A stretch of DNA of 64,000 nt from positions 293,563 through 357,562 of the forward strand of contig CAWINZ010000003.1 in NCBI GenBank assembly GCA_963837695.1, read 5' to 3'. Every line of letters starts with the position of its first letter. Position 1 is the stretch's first letter. The notes beneath the pieces were generated by a model, which worked only from the letters and a program-made list of their open reading frames with translations, did not search any database and was not told the DNA's origin. Origin of the DNA: VRUE01 sp963837695. Its GTDB lineage: Bacteria; Actinomycetota; Thermoleophilia; Solirubrobacterales; 70-9. Below are positions 44,078 to 53,600 of this stretch, piece after piece. A program made the translations under genes and the position numbers.

Positions 44078-44814
44078 CCCCGCGCGCTCCCGGTGAACTC
44101 GAGCGGGAAGCGGGCGCTTTGGCAGGCGTCCTGGTTGACCGGAAGGTCACGCAGCTGGATCGTCGGCGCCAGGACGCCGCCCGCCGGCAGCCGCACCGAT
44201 CCGTTGGCGGGAACTTCGAGCGGCGAGGAGTTGGAGGCGTTGGATTGGACGAGGGCGAGGTTGTCGGTACTGGCGCATCCCGGCGGATCGGCCGCCACCG
44301 AGACCCGCAGTTCGGTGACAAGTATCGGGGCCGGGTTGGGGTTCCGCACGGTCAGCGGCAGCGCGATCGGCGGCGCACCCGGGTAGAGGGCGCCGAGGCC
44401 GGAGAGGTCGGGGTCGATCGAGAATTCCCTTGCCGCGAGGACCGTCCAGCGGACTTTCGCCGCGGCGCCGCGCCGGCCCCGCCGATCGATCGCGCGAACC
44501 GAGAATCTATGGTGCCCGACCGAGAGCACTTTGAAGACGACCGGGGAGCGGCAGGCCCTCCAGCGTGCGCGGTCCAGACGGCACTCGGACCGCATCCCGG
44601 GCTTGCGGACGGTGAATCCGAACCTGGCGTCGGTCGAGGGCGACTGTGCGGCAGGGCGGGCTCCGATCGTCGGCTTCGGCAGCCGCCCTGACCGCGTTTT
44701 GCGATCCGGGCTTCCGCCGCCGCCCCGATGCCCGGGCGCGGCCAGGGCGACGCCGGCGAGGCAGGCACCGACGCCGATCAACGCGATCAGAGCCCTGATG
44801 CCGCCTCGTGCCAT
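44074..44814 (-). CDS. Secreted protein with shared NQDAC C-terminal module
   Basis: This 246-residue protein has a signal peptide (ALIALIGVGACLAGVALA), a basic linker, a chitobiase/Ig-like segment (SECRLDRARWRACRSP, GHHRFSVRAIDRRGRRG) and a C-terminal module of about 100 residues starting LYPGAPPIALPLTVRNPNP and ending PVNQDACQSARFPLEF. The same module pattern (LYPG, NPSP, NQDACQ) forms nearly the whole of the protein encoded upstream. No known function is recognised. The middle position in the operon and the shared module suggest that these proteins assemble together on the cell surface. Confidence 0.65.
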   Translation of the reverse strand: MARGGIRALIALIGVGACLAGVALAAPGHRGGGGSPDRKTRSGRLPKPTIGARPAAQSPSTDARFGFTVRKPGMRSECRLDRARWRACRSPVVFKVLSVGHHRFSVRAIDRRGRRGAAAKVRWTVLAAREFSIDPDLSGLGALYPGAPPIALPLTVRNPNPAPILVTELRVSVAADPPGCASTDNLALVQSNASNSSPLEVPANGSVRLPAGGVLAPTIQLRDLPVNQDACQSARFPLEFTGSARG

Positions 44815-44839
44815 GCCGCGCTCCGCCTCACCCGTTGGC

Positions 44840-45310
44840 TCAGTTGTTGGTCAGGTGCAGCGTCACCGTCGCGCCCTGGCAGGCGTCCTGGTTGGTCCCG
44901 GTTTCGTTCATCGTCAGAGTCCCGCTCTGGGTCACGCTCTGGCCGTTGCCCGTCGCGAAGACTTTGTTGACGGCCACCGCGGGCATCGAGAAGTCGGGGT
45001 TGCCGCCGCTGATCGTCGTGCTGCAGGTCGAGTGACCGGCATCGACGGTGATGCTGCCCAGCGTGATCGTCCCGACCCGCTGTGAGCCCGGCGAGGGGTT
45101 GTCGACGGTGAAGCTGACCGGCGACGAGGTGCCCGGATACAGGCTGGAGGACACCGTCGCGTGCAGCGTCACGGCTGAACTCGAGCCGACCGTCGCGTTC
45201 GCGGTGCCCGAGCCGGACGTTGTGAAGTAGGCCAGCGCGACGCCGGCGACGGCCAGTGCGCAGGTGCAGCCGAGCGCGATCAGCGCGCGCCTCTTGGTGG
45301 TCCAGGACAT
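44840..45310 (-). CDS. Small secreted protein with SipW-like signal and NQDAC module
   Basis: The 156-residue protein begins MSWTTKRRALIALGCTCALA, followed by VAGVALAYFTTSGSGTANAT, the ALAYFT pattern common to SipW-type exported matrix proteins. The mature part is a single beta-rich module from LYPGTSSPVSFTVDNPSP to NQDACQGATVTLHLTNN, with two cysteines that could form a disulfide. It is the first gene of the operon, and the ATG at 45310 is preceded by a GAGAGGCA ribosome-binding site; longer frames upstream run into the promoter. A pilin- or fibre-like subunit role is conceivable but not shown. Confidence 0.7.
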   Translation of the reverse strand: MSWTTKRRALIALGCTCALAVAGVALAYFTTSGSGTANATVGSSSAVTLHATVSSSLYPGTSSPVSFTVDNPSPGSQRVGTITLGSITVDAGHSTCSTTISGGNPDFSMPAVAVNKVFATGNGQSVTQSGTLTMNETGTNQDACQGATVTLHLTNN

Positions 45311-45602
45311 TGCCTCTCCTCTCGGGATTTCCGGAGTCGCTGCTCCGTGGTTTACCGTCATCGGCCTGGCACCGGGCGCGCTTGAGGCGTGAATGGCAAT
45401 CAGTTTCCCCCGTCTTGTACGAGCCGTACAAAGAAAGCGGCGTTTCGGACGATTCACCAGCGGGAAACGGCGAGTTCCCCATGCGGCATGCACCCTGGAG
45501 TTGACGCTCCCTCAGTGGGGTACTACCGTGTGTATCGGGGATGAGGATGATGATAGGGGAGTCTTCGTCGGGGTTCTGCGAGCTTGGGTCGCCGGCGACG
45601 CG

Positions 45603-46829
45603 GTGCGGTTCCAGGTGAGCCGATTGCGGGATGACCAGGCCGACTCGCTGAAGACGATTCGTGTCGAGCTGGTCGCTCGCCTGCGAGGACGACTTGCCGA
45701 GATCGAAGACGCGATCTTCGCCCGCGCTCGGACCCTCGCCGGGTCGGTCGAAGAGGAAGACCCGGAGTACGTCGCCGGGCTGCGGGCCACGGTCAGCGAA
45801 TCGCTGGACTTTGCCCTTGTCCACATGGAGAAAGGCGAGGAGTGGACCGGGCCGATTCCCTCGACCGCGGCGGAGCAGGCGCGGCGCTCAGCTCGCGCCG
45901 GCGTGAGGCTGGACACGGTGTTGCGCCGCTACGCGGCCGGCGACAGGCTGCTGGGCGACTTCATCATGGACGAAGACGATCGCTTTCCCAGCCATGCGCT
46001 GCGCACGGTGCTGAGGGTGCACGGGCCGCAGGTCGACCGGCTGATGGCAGCCGTGGCGACCGAGTACATGGATGAGGTCGCGCGGATGAAACGCTCTCCG
46101 ACGCAGCGCCTCGCCGAACGCGTGCAGCGCCTGGTCGGGGGCGATAGCCCCGCCGACGTGGGTGGCCTGGAGTACGCCTTCGATGCCTGGCACCTGGGCA
46201 TGGTCGTGAAGGGCAACAAGGCGGAGGCATGTGTACGAGCCCTGGCGGCGGGCCTGGGCAGTCAGGTGCTGATCGTGCCGCGGGGGGACGGGATCGTCTG
46301 GGCCTGGCTCGGTGCACGCCGTCCCCTGGCGGTCCCCGAGCTCGAGCGCCTGCTGTCCAACGGCGTCGCCGGAGATGCCTCGCTCGCGGTCGGCGAGCCG
46401 CGTCACGGCCTCGACGGCTGGCGACTGACCCATCATGAGGCGCAGGCGGCGCAGGAGGTGATGCTGCACAAACCGCAGCGGATCATCCGCGCGCGCGACG
46501 TGATGCTGGTCGCCGCCGTGTTGCGCGACGGCGCCCTGGCAAGGTCGCTGCTCGATACATACCTGGCGCCGCTCGAGGGCCACGGCGACTCGGGCGCGGT
46601 CCTGCGGCGGACGCTGCGTGCGTATTTCTCCGCGGGCCTTAACGCGGCGACGGCGGCTGCCGCGTTGGCAGTCGACCGTCACACGGTGCAACGACGCCTG
46701 CGCAAAGTCGAGGAGTCGCTCGGCCGCCTGCTGCCCGATTGCCACGCAGAGCTGGTGGTGGCGCTGGACCTGGAGGAACTTCAGGCGGGAGTCGAGCAGG
46801 CGGTCGAGGAGCCGTCCGCGGAGGCCTGA
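45603..46829 (+). CDS. PucR/CdaR-type transcriptional regulator
   Basis: The C-terminus carries the PucR-type helix-turn-helix: LRRTLRAYFSAGLNAATAAA, ALAVDRHTVQRRLRKVEE. A GGDEF-like regulatory domain in the middle (around LVGGDSPADVGGLEYAFDAW and ACVRALAAGLGSQVLIVPRG) precedes it, and the N-terminal 130 residues are helical. Such regulators respond to metabolites or stress. The start is uncertain: GTG 45603, GTG 45615 and GTG 45528 all fit the frame. The gene is divergent from the secreted-protein operon at 42.2-45.3 kb and could regulate it. Confidence 0.75.
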   Translation: MRFQVSRLRDDQADSLKTIRVELVARLRGRLAEIEDAIFARARTLAGSVEEEDPEYVAGLRATVSESLDFALVHMEKGEEWTGPIPSTAAEQARRSARAGVRLDTVLRRYAAGDRLLGDFIMDEDDRFPSHALRTVLRVHGPQVDRLMAAVATEYMDEVARMKRSPTQRLAERVQRLVGGDSPADVGGLEYAFDAWHLGMVVKGNKAEACVRALAAGLGSQVLIVPRGDGIVWAWLGARRPLAVPELERLLSNGVAGDASLAVGEPRHGLDGWRLTHHEAQAAQEVMLHKPQRIIRARDVMLVAAVLRDGALARSLLDTYLAPLEGHGDSGAVLRRTLRAYFSAGLNAATAAAALAVDRHTVQRRLRKVEESLGRLLPDCHAELVVALDLEELQAGVEQAVEEPSAEA

Positions 46830-47014
46830 GCGACGTCCCGGATCGCTGCGCGCGACAACATGGCTAAGCCGGACCTTCGCTGCGCGCCATATTGGGGTAT
46901 CGGGGATGTGAGGCTCGGTGATACATATGGTTGCCCCACGGGGGCGACGCATATAAGTGACCCTCGGTGGGGGCGTCCCAGCAGGAAAAACGTCCTCAAT
47001 CAACCGTTCAAACG

Positions 47015-47608
47015 ATGCCTATGCCCGGGTCACCCAATGCCGTCGAGACACGTCCAACTCTCCTCTCTCGAGATGAGGACGGGCAGCTGCCGGGGACGAC
47101 CGCGGTGTCCGGGGAGAGACGCTCGTCCAGCGCGCTCTCGAAGATCGCCTGGGCTCCACCGCGCGATATCGGCCACTCGGATTGGCTGGCGACGGGGCGC
47201 CGCCTGGGGGCGATCGGCCGCTGCAGCCAGTGGTGGATCGGCGACTGGATTCGGTACGGAACTGCCAGGTGGGGGGAGAAATACGCCGAGGCGGCGCGGG
47301 TTACCGGCTATGACGTGGCCAGCCTGAGGAACATGGCCTGGGTTGCGTCCCGGTTCGACTTGTCACTACGTAATGACAAATTGACCTGGAGCCACCACGT
47401 CCTCCTGGCGCCGCTCGACGTCGAGGAGCAGCGTCGGTGGTTACGGCATGCGAGCGAGGAGCGCCTGTCGGTCGCCGACCTGCGGCTCGAGCTTCGCGCA
47501 TTGCGGGAGGGTGTGGCGAAGGCGTCGCGGAGCAGGGTTGCCGACGACGCGGATGGCGGCGAAACGGCGGTCTGCCCGCATTGCGGGCACTCGCTGCGTT
47601 CGCCTTGA
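47015..47608 (+). CDS. LmbU-family regulator
   Basis: The protein shows the core of LmbU-type regulators, first known from the lincomycin cluster: WLATGRRLGAIGRCSQWWIG, DWIRYGTARWGEKYAEAARV, TGYDVASLRNMAWVASRFDL and DKLTWSHHVLLAPL. The tail ends with CPHCGHSL, a zinc-knuckle-like pair. It probably binds DNA and activates transcription, possibly of the polyketide genes downstream. ATG 47015 is used; an upstream GTG at 46967 would add 16 residues. The next gene starts 53 bp after its stop on the same strand. Confidence 0.75.
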   Translation: MPMPGSPNAVETRPTLLSRDEDGQLPGTTAVSGERRSSSALSKIAWAPPRDIGHSDWLATGRRLGAIGRCSQWWIGDWIRYGTARWGEKYAEAARVTGYDVASLRNMAWVASRFDLSLRNDKLTWSHHVLLAPLDVEEQRRWLRHASEERLSVADLRLELRALREGVAKASRSRVADDADGGETAVCPHCGHSLRSP

Positions 47609-47661
47609 AGTTCGCCTTGCAACCGAGATGATGTAGCCCAGGCTGGGCAGGGGTAGGGGAT

Positions 47662-49104
47662 GTGAGCAGCGCAACGGGGATCGCGGGCAACTCGCGGGCC
47701 GCTCTGGCGGGGGAGTCCCGCACGCCGCTGGAGCGGCTCGAGCTGCTCTGTGACAGCGGCTCGCTGGAGGCGATCCGTTCGTCGGTGGTGTCGACCCGGA
47801 TCGGCCCGGCGGCCCAGCCGGGCGACGGGGTGGTCGCCGCGCTCGGCCGGGTCGGTGGCCGGCCGATCGCCTGCTACGCGCAGGACGCCAGGTTCTTCGG
47901 CGGCTCGCTGGGCGAGGCGCACGCCGAGACGATCGATCGCCTGCTGCAGCTCGCCGGGCGCTCACGCCTGCCGGTGGTGAGCGTGATCGAGTCCGGTGGC
48001 GCGCGCGTGCAGGAGGGCACGGCGGCGCTCCACGGCTATGGCCGGATCTTCCGGCAGAATGCGCTGCTCTCGGGCCGGGTGCCGCAGATATCGGTCATCG
48101 CCGGCCTCGCCGCGGGCGGCGGTTGCTACTCGCCCGCGCTGACCGATTTCGTCGTGATGACCGAGTATGCCGCGATGTTCCTCACCGGCCCCGCGGTCGT
48201 CCGCGAGGTCGCCGGCGAGGAGGTCGGCAAGCACGAGCTCGGCGGGCATCGGGTGCACGAGCGCAACGGCGTCTGTGATGTCGTCGTCGCCGACGAGCGC
48301 GCCGCGTTGGGGGTGGCGCGGGAGATGCTCGGGTACTTGCCCCGACACGCTGGCGGGGCGTTGCCGCAGGCCGCGCCGGCGGCGCCACGATTGAGCGATC
48401 CGAGCGAGTGCGCGCCCCGTTCGCCGCGCCACGTCTACGACGTGCGCACGGTCAGCGACGGCATCGTCGATGCCGGTTCGCTGCTCGAGGTCTCGCCTCG
48501 CTGGGCGCGCAGCGTCCTCACCGGGTTCGCCCGGATCGAGGGCAGTCCGGTGGGCTTGATCGCGAGCCAGCCGCGTTACCTCGGCGGCGTGCTCGACGCC
48601 GAGGCTTCGCAGAAGGCGGCAGCCTTTGTTTCCAGCTGCGACGCATTTGGACTGCCGCTGCTGGTGCTGGTCGACACACCCGGCTTCATGCCTGGGGCGC
48701 GGCAGGAGCGGGCGGGGGTGATCCGTTTCGGCGCTTCGCTGGTGCGTGCCTTCGCCGTGGCGACGGTCCCGCGGGTGACGGTGATCCTGCGCAAGGCGTT
48801 CGGCGGCGCCTTCATCGCGATGAACTCACGCGGCCTCGGGGCCGATCTGGTGTTCGCCTGGTCAGGGGCGGAAATCGGCGTGATGGGAGCCCAGCCGGCG
48901 ACCGGGATCGTCCACCGGCGCGAGCTGGCGGCCGCCCCCGATCCCGACGCTTGCCAGGAGGCGCTCTCGGCCGCTTACGCCGAGGAGCACCTCGGCGCCG
49001 ACGTGGCGGCAGCAGGAGGCTTCGTCGACGAGGTGATCGAGCCGCACGAAACGCGTGCCCGGGTTGCCGGGGCGCTTGCGGCGCTGGCGGGCCGCGAACA
49101 GTGA
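47662..49104 (+). CDS. Acyl-CoA carboxylase carboxyltransferase (beta) subunit
   Basis: This 480-residue protein is a biotin-dependent carboxyltransferase of the AccD/PccB type, transferring a carboxyl group from biotin to acetyl-CoA or propionyl-CoA. The two crotonase-like halves show VVSVIESGGARVQEGTAALH and AGLAAGGGCYSPALTDFVVM in the first, and LPLLVLVDTPGFMPGARQER, VTVILRKAFGGAFIAMNSRG and SGAEIGVMGAQPATGIVHRR in the second. The start is GTG 47662. It is followed by GTGA overlap with the phosphoesterase gene and lies 1.6 kb before a PKS gene, so production of malonyl- or methylmalonyl-CoA for the PKS is likely. Its partner biotin carboxylase is not in the window. Confidence 0.88.
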   Translation: MSSATGIAGNSRAALAGESRTPLERLELLCDSGSLEAIRSSVVSTRIGPAAQPGDGVVAALGRVGGRPIACYAQDARFFGGSLGEAHAETIDRLLQLAGRSRLPVVSVIESGGARVQEGTAALHGYGRIFRQNALLSGRVPQISVIAGLAAGGGCYSPALTDFVVMTEYAAMFLTGPAVVREVAGEEVGKHELGGHRVHERNGVCDVVVADERAALGVAREMLGYLPRHAGGALPQAAPAAPRLSDPSECAPRSPRHVYDVRTVSDGIVDAGSLLEVSPRWARSVLTGFARIEGSPVGLIASQPRYLGGVLDAEASQKAAAFVSSCDAFGLPLLVLVDTPGFMPGARQERAGVIRFGASLVRAFAVATVPRVTVILRKAFGGAFIAMNSRGLGADLVFAWSGAEIGVMGAQPATGIVHRRELAAAPDPDACQEALSAAYAEEHLGADVAAAGGFVDEVIEPHETRARVAGALAALAGREQ

Positions 49105-49964
49105 AGGTCAACAGCGCGGCCTCGACCCGGCGAATGCTGTTCGCGGTCAGCGACCTGCACGTCGACCATGCCGAGAACCGTGCGGTCGTGGACGACCTGC
49201 GGCCGCAGTCGGAGGGCGACTGGCTGATCGTTTGCGGCGACGTCGCCGACTCGCCGGACCAGGTCGAGTGGGCGCTGAAGATCCTGCGCGAACGCTTCGA
49301 GCGGGTGATCTGGACCCCCGGCAACCACGAGCTGCTGGCCGGCCGGGACGACCCCCCGCACCTGCGCGGCGAGCAGCGCTATCTGCACTTGGTCGATCGG
49401 TGCGAACGTATCGGCGTCACCACCCCGGAGGACCCGTTCCCGATCTGGGACGGCGAGGGCGGGCCGGCTCAGGTCGTGCCCCTCTTTCTCCTCTACGACT
49501 ACAGCTTCGGCCGCAACGTCGGCGCCACCCCGGAGGAGGCACTGCAGCGCGCCTACGACAGGGGGGTCGTCTGCGTCGACGAGTTCCTCCTCCACCCGGA
49601 TCCCTATCCGAGCCGTCAGGCATGGTGCCAGGCGCGGGTCAAGGAGGCCGAGCGGCGCCTGGGGACAAGCGATCCGAGCCTGCCGATGGTCCTGGTCAAC
49701 CACTTTCCGCTGCTCGATGCGCCGACCCGTGTGTTGCGTCATCCGGAGTTCGCGCAGTGGTGCGGGACGGTGCGCACCGCTGACTGGCATCGTCGCTTCC
49801 GCGCCGCGGCGGTCGTCTACGGCCACCTGCACATCCCCCGCACCACCTGGCACGACGGCGTCCGCTTCGAGGAGGTCTCGCTCGGATATCCGCGCGAGCG
49901 CCGTCATCGCCGCGACCATTGCTACGCCCCGCGGCGGATTCTGCCGGCGAGAGACCATGCTTGA
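49101..49964 (+). CDS. Metallophosphoesterase (PptH-like phosphopantetheine hydrolase)
   Basis: This 287-residue calcineurin-like phosphoesterase has the metal-binding motifs SDLHVDH, CGDVAD, TPGNHELLAG, VLVNHFPLLD and VYGHLHIPR in order. In Mycobacterium tuberculosis the gene next to pptT encodes PptH, which removes phosphopantetheine from carrier proteins; the same gene pairing is found here. It begins at a GTG overlapping the carboxyltransferase stop and ends with 8 bp of overlap with the PPTase gene. The PptH function is inferred from synteny and fold and has not been demonstrated for this protein. Confidence 0.8.
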   Translation: MKVNSAASTRRMLFAVSDLHVDHAENRAVVDDLRPQSEGDWLIVCGDVADSPDQVEWALKILRERFERVIWTPGNHELLAGRDDPPHLRGEQRYLHLVDRCERIGVTTPEDPFPIWDGEGGPAQVVPLFLLYDYSFGRNVGATPEEALQRAYDRGVVCVDEFLLHPDPYPSRQAWCQARVKEAERRLGTSDPSLPMVLVNHFPLLDAPTRVLRHPEFAQWCGTVRTADWHRRFRAAAVVYGHLHIPRTTWHDGVRFEEVSLGYPRERRHRRDHCYAPRRILPARDHA

Positions 49965-50610
49965 GCGCATCCTGCCGCCGAGCGCCGTTGTGCGGGCGAC
50001 CCGCGGTGACATCGATGCGCCGCTCCACCCGGAGGAGGAGGCGTTGGTCGAGCGCGCGGTGGAGAAGCGCCGGCGCGAGTTCACGACCGCTCGCGCCTGC
50101 GCCCGCGATGCGCTCGCCGACCTCGGGCAGCCGCGGCGGGCGATTCCCACGGGGCCCCATGGCGAGCCGCTCTGGCCGACGGGGATCGTCGGCAGCATCA
50201 CCCACTGCGACGGCTACCGCGCCTGCGCGCTCGCCCGCGCCGCCGAGCTGAGCACGCTCGGCGTCGATGCCGAGCCCAACCTGCCCCTGCCTGACGGGCT
50301 GATCGGCGACATCGCCCTGCCGGAGGAGCGCGAGCTGCTGCGCGAACTGGCCCGCCGGGACCCCGGCACGCACTGGGACCGGTTGCTCTTCAGCATCAAG
50401 GAGTCGATCTACAAGGCCTGGTTCCCGTTGGCGGAACGCTGGCTGGGTTTCGAAGACGCCGTAGTTGCAATCGATTGGCAAAAGCAGAGTTTCAGCGCCC
50501 TCCTGTTGGTCCCCGGCCCCCTTCTCGACGGGCGCGAGCTACGCGGCTTCCGCGGTGAGTGGCTGGCGGCGGAGGGCCTGGTGATGGCGGCGATCGCGTT
50601 GCCGGCCTAG
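49957..50610 (+). CDS. 4'-Phosphopantetheinyl transferase (Sfp/EntD/PptT type)
   Basis: The 217-residue enzyme attaches the phosphopantetheine arm of CoA to a serine of acyl and peptidyl carrier proteins. Characteristic segments are GIVGSITHCDGYRACAL, STLGVDAEPN with the magnesium-binding residues, and LFSIKESIYKAWFP. The ATG at 49957 overlaps the phosphoesterase stop. It lies 85 bp before the PKS start, which makes activation of the PKS carrier domains its evident task, although enzymes of the PptT type can serve all carrier proteins in the cell. Length is typical. Confidence 0.9.
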   Translation: MLERILPPSAVVRATRGDIDAPLHPEEEALVERAVEKRRREFTTARACARDALADLGQPRRAIPTGPHGEPLWPTGIVGSITHCDGYRACALARAAELSTLGVDAEPNLPLPDGLIGDIALPEERELLRELARRDPGTHWDRLLFSIKESIYKAWFPLAERWLGFEDAVVAIDWQKQSFSALLLVPGPLLDGRELRGFRGEWLAAEGLVMAAIALPA

Positions 50611-50684
50611 ATAGCCCAGCGTTTTTTGCCTTTTACACACCGGCGTGTTTATCTCCTTCTTCGTTTCGTCGGTCCAGGGAATTC

Positions 50685-50697
50685 AGGGAGAAATTTG
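50685..50697 (+). promoter_or_regulatory. Ribosome-binding site and TTG start of the PKS gene
   Basis: AGGGAG (50685-50690) is four bases upstream of TTG (50695-50697). The codons that follow read MTRLGDPRIAVVGVSC, the normal start of a ketosynthase. The first ATG in frame is 31 codons in, inside the KS core, so the TTG is the start that keeps the whole domain. Confidence 0.6.
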
Positions 50698-53600
50698 ACG
50701 CGTTTAGGGGATCCTCGGATCGCGGTGGTGGGCGTCTCGTGTCGCCTTCCTCGCGCATCCAATGCGGAGGCTTTCTGGGAGATGCTCGTGGGCGGCAGGC
50801 ATGCGGTCGGCGCGACGCCGGCCGAGCGCCTGCCGGCCGACGGCCTGCTTGGTGAGCTCTCGAGCGATGAGCCGGGCGTGCGCTTCGGCGCATTCCTCGA
50901 CGGGGTCGACCGTTTCGACGCGGCCTTCTTTGGCATCTCCCCGCGTGAGGCCGCGGCGATGGACCCACAGCAGCGGCTCGCGTTGGAGCTCGCGTGGGAG
51001 GCGCTGGAGGACGCGCGGATCGTGCCGGGGACGGTGCTGGGCGAGCGAGCCGGAGTGTTCCTGGGCGCAATCGCCGATGACTACTCATATCTCACCTATC
51101 GCAATGGATCGGACGCAATAGATCGGCACACTTTGACCGGATTGCACCGGGGCATCATTGCCAACCGAGTCTCCCATACTCTAGGCCTGACCGGGCCGAG
51201 CCTGACCGTTGATGCCGCCCAGTCCTCTTCCCTGGTCGCGGTGCACCTCGCCTGCGAGTCCCTGCTGAAAGGAGAGACCCGCCTTGCGCTCGCTGGCGGA
51301 GTCCACCTCAACCTCGACCCAGATGTCGCGCTCGGCGCCGTCAGGTTCGGCGGGCTCTCGCCGGACGGGCGCTGCTTCACCTTCGACTCGCGAGCCAACG
51401 GATACGTCAGGGGAGAGGGCGGTGGCGTCGTTGCGCTGAAGCCGCTGGCGGCGGCGCTGGAGGACGGCGATCGGATCCACTGCCTCATCCGTGGCGGCGC
51501 GGTTAACAACGACGGGTCGGAGGAAGGTCTGACCGTGCCGAGCCGGCTGGCGCAGGCGGAGGTCATCCAAGCTGCGCACGAGCGGGCAGGGGTGGAGACC
51601 TCGCAGGTCCAGTACGTCGAGCTGCACGGAACCGGTACCCCAGTCGGCGACCCGATCGAGGCCGCCGCGCTCGGCGCTGCGTTAGGGCGCGGCAGGCAGG
51701 ATGCGGACCGGTTGCGGGTCGGCTCGGCGAAGACCAACGTCGGTCACCTGGAGGGTGCCGCCGGCATCATCGGGCTGATCAAGGCGCTGCTGGCGATCGA
51801 GCGGCGACAGATCCCGGCCAGCCTCAACTTCCGCGAGCCAAACCCCCAGATCCCGCTCGCCGAGCTGGGCCTGCGCGTGCAGGACGGCCTCGGTGCCTGG
51901 CCGCACACCGACCGTCCCCTGGTCGCGGGCGTCAGCTCTTTCGGTGTGGGTGGCACGAACTGCCACCTGGTGTTGGAAGAGCCACCCGCGCCGCGCCAGG
52001 GGCCGGAGGCCAGCGAAGAGCAAGAAGGCGCCGGCCCCGAGGCGCTTGCCGCCCCCCTGTCCGGCCCGGTTCTCTTGCCGCTTTCGGCGAAATCCGCGTC
52101 AGCGCTCGCCGCGGCAGCCGGGCGTCTTGCCGCCCACCTGCGGGCACGGCCGGAACTCGAGCCGGCCGACATCGCATACTCGCTGGCCACCACCCGTACG
52201 GCGTTTGAGCACCGGGCGGTCGCGCTCGGGTCAGACCGCCAGAGCCTGCTTGCCTCTCTGGAGACCCTTGCCGCGAACGATGTCGATGCACGAACGGCCC
52301 GGGACAGGGCTCGGCCGACGCCCCGCCCGGTGTTCCTCTTCCCCGGCCAGGGAGCTCAGGCGGCGGGGATGGTGACGGGCCTGATCGACTCTTCACCAAG
52401 GTTCGCGTCCCATATCGCCGCCTGTGAGCGGGCGCTTGCCCGGCATGCCGATTGGTCGCTGACGGAGATCCTCAGGGACGACAGAGCCCGATGGCTTGAC
52501 CGCCCCGACATCGTCCAACCGGTGCTTTTCGCGACGACGGTCTCCCTGGCGAAGCTCTGGCGCGAATGCGGTGTCGAGCCCATCGCTGTGGTCGGTCACT
52601 CCCATGGAGAGATCGCGGCCGCTCATATCGCCGGCGTGCTCTCGCTCGAGGACGCTGCCCTCGTGGTCACCAAATGGGGCCAGGCAACGGCAGGTATCGC
52701 CGGGCAGGGGGGGATGCTTGCGGTCTCGCTCCCCGCTGAGCGGCTTGCCGACTACACAAGACCTTTCCGCGATCGGATCTCGCTGGGGGCGATCAACGGT
52801 CCCGCAAGCCTCGTTCTTTCGGGCGAGCTCGAGGCGCTGGGCGAGATCAGGTCGGCCCTCGAGCGAGACGACGTCAGGGTGGGGTCTGTCGCGATCGACT
52901 ATGCCGCCCACTCCACTCAGATCGAGGCGCTGGAGGCGGAGCTGCTCGGGGCTTTCGCAGCGATCTCTCCGCAGAGTGCCGAGATCCCGCTGCACTCCAC
53001 GGTTACCGGTGAACCGGCTGAGGGAACCGAGCTCGGTTCCGAGCACTGGTACCGCAATCTGCGTCAGACGGTCCTGTTCGAGCCCGCCCTGCGCTCACTG
53101 CTGGGCGCCGGGCGGCGCGCCTTCCTCGAGGTCGGCCCGCACCCGGTACTTGCGTACGGCGTACAGGAGACGATCGAGGACGCACTGGAGGACCCCAGCG
53201 AAGCGGTGCTGCTCTCGACCCTACGCCGCGATGCCGATGAGCCCCAGCGCTTTGCCCTCTCCCTCGCCGAGGCGCACTGCGCCGGTGTTGAGCTCGACTG
53301 GGAGGTCCTTCACGTCAGCGGCGACAGGAGGCTGGTGGACCTGCCGACATATCCATTCCAGCGCGAACGGCACTGGATCGCCGAAGGCGCGTCGCGGGAC
53401 GGGTGGAGCCGAGGGCCTGAGCACTGGCGGTCGGACGGCACTGTCGTTGTGACCGGTCGCAGCCTGCCTGCACCTGATGCCGCGGTCGGCCTGGCCGAGC
53501 GCGGCGCACGGAGCCTGGTCTTCGCCGTGCCGGAGGAGCCCGGGGCCGAGGAGCTGGTCGAGCTCGAAGTGGAGCTTGCGGTAGTGGGATGCACGATGTC

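Noticed and set aside
46886..46895. GCCATATTGG upstream of the LmbU gene as a third copy of the 25-bp motif.
   Set aside because: Only 10 bases match and the rest differs, so it could be chance.
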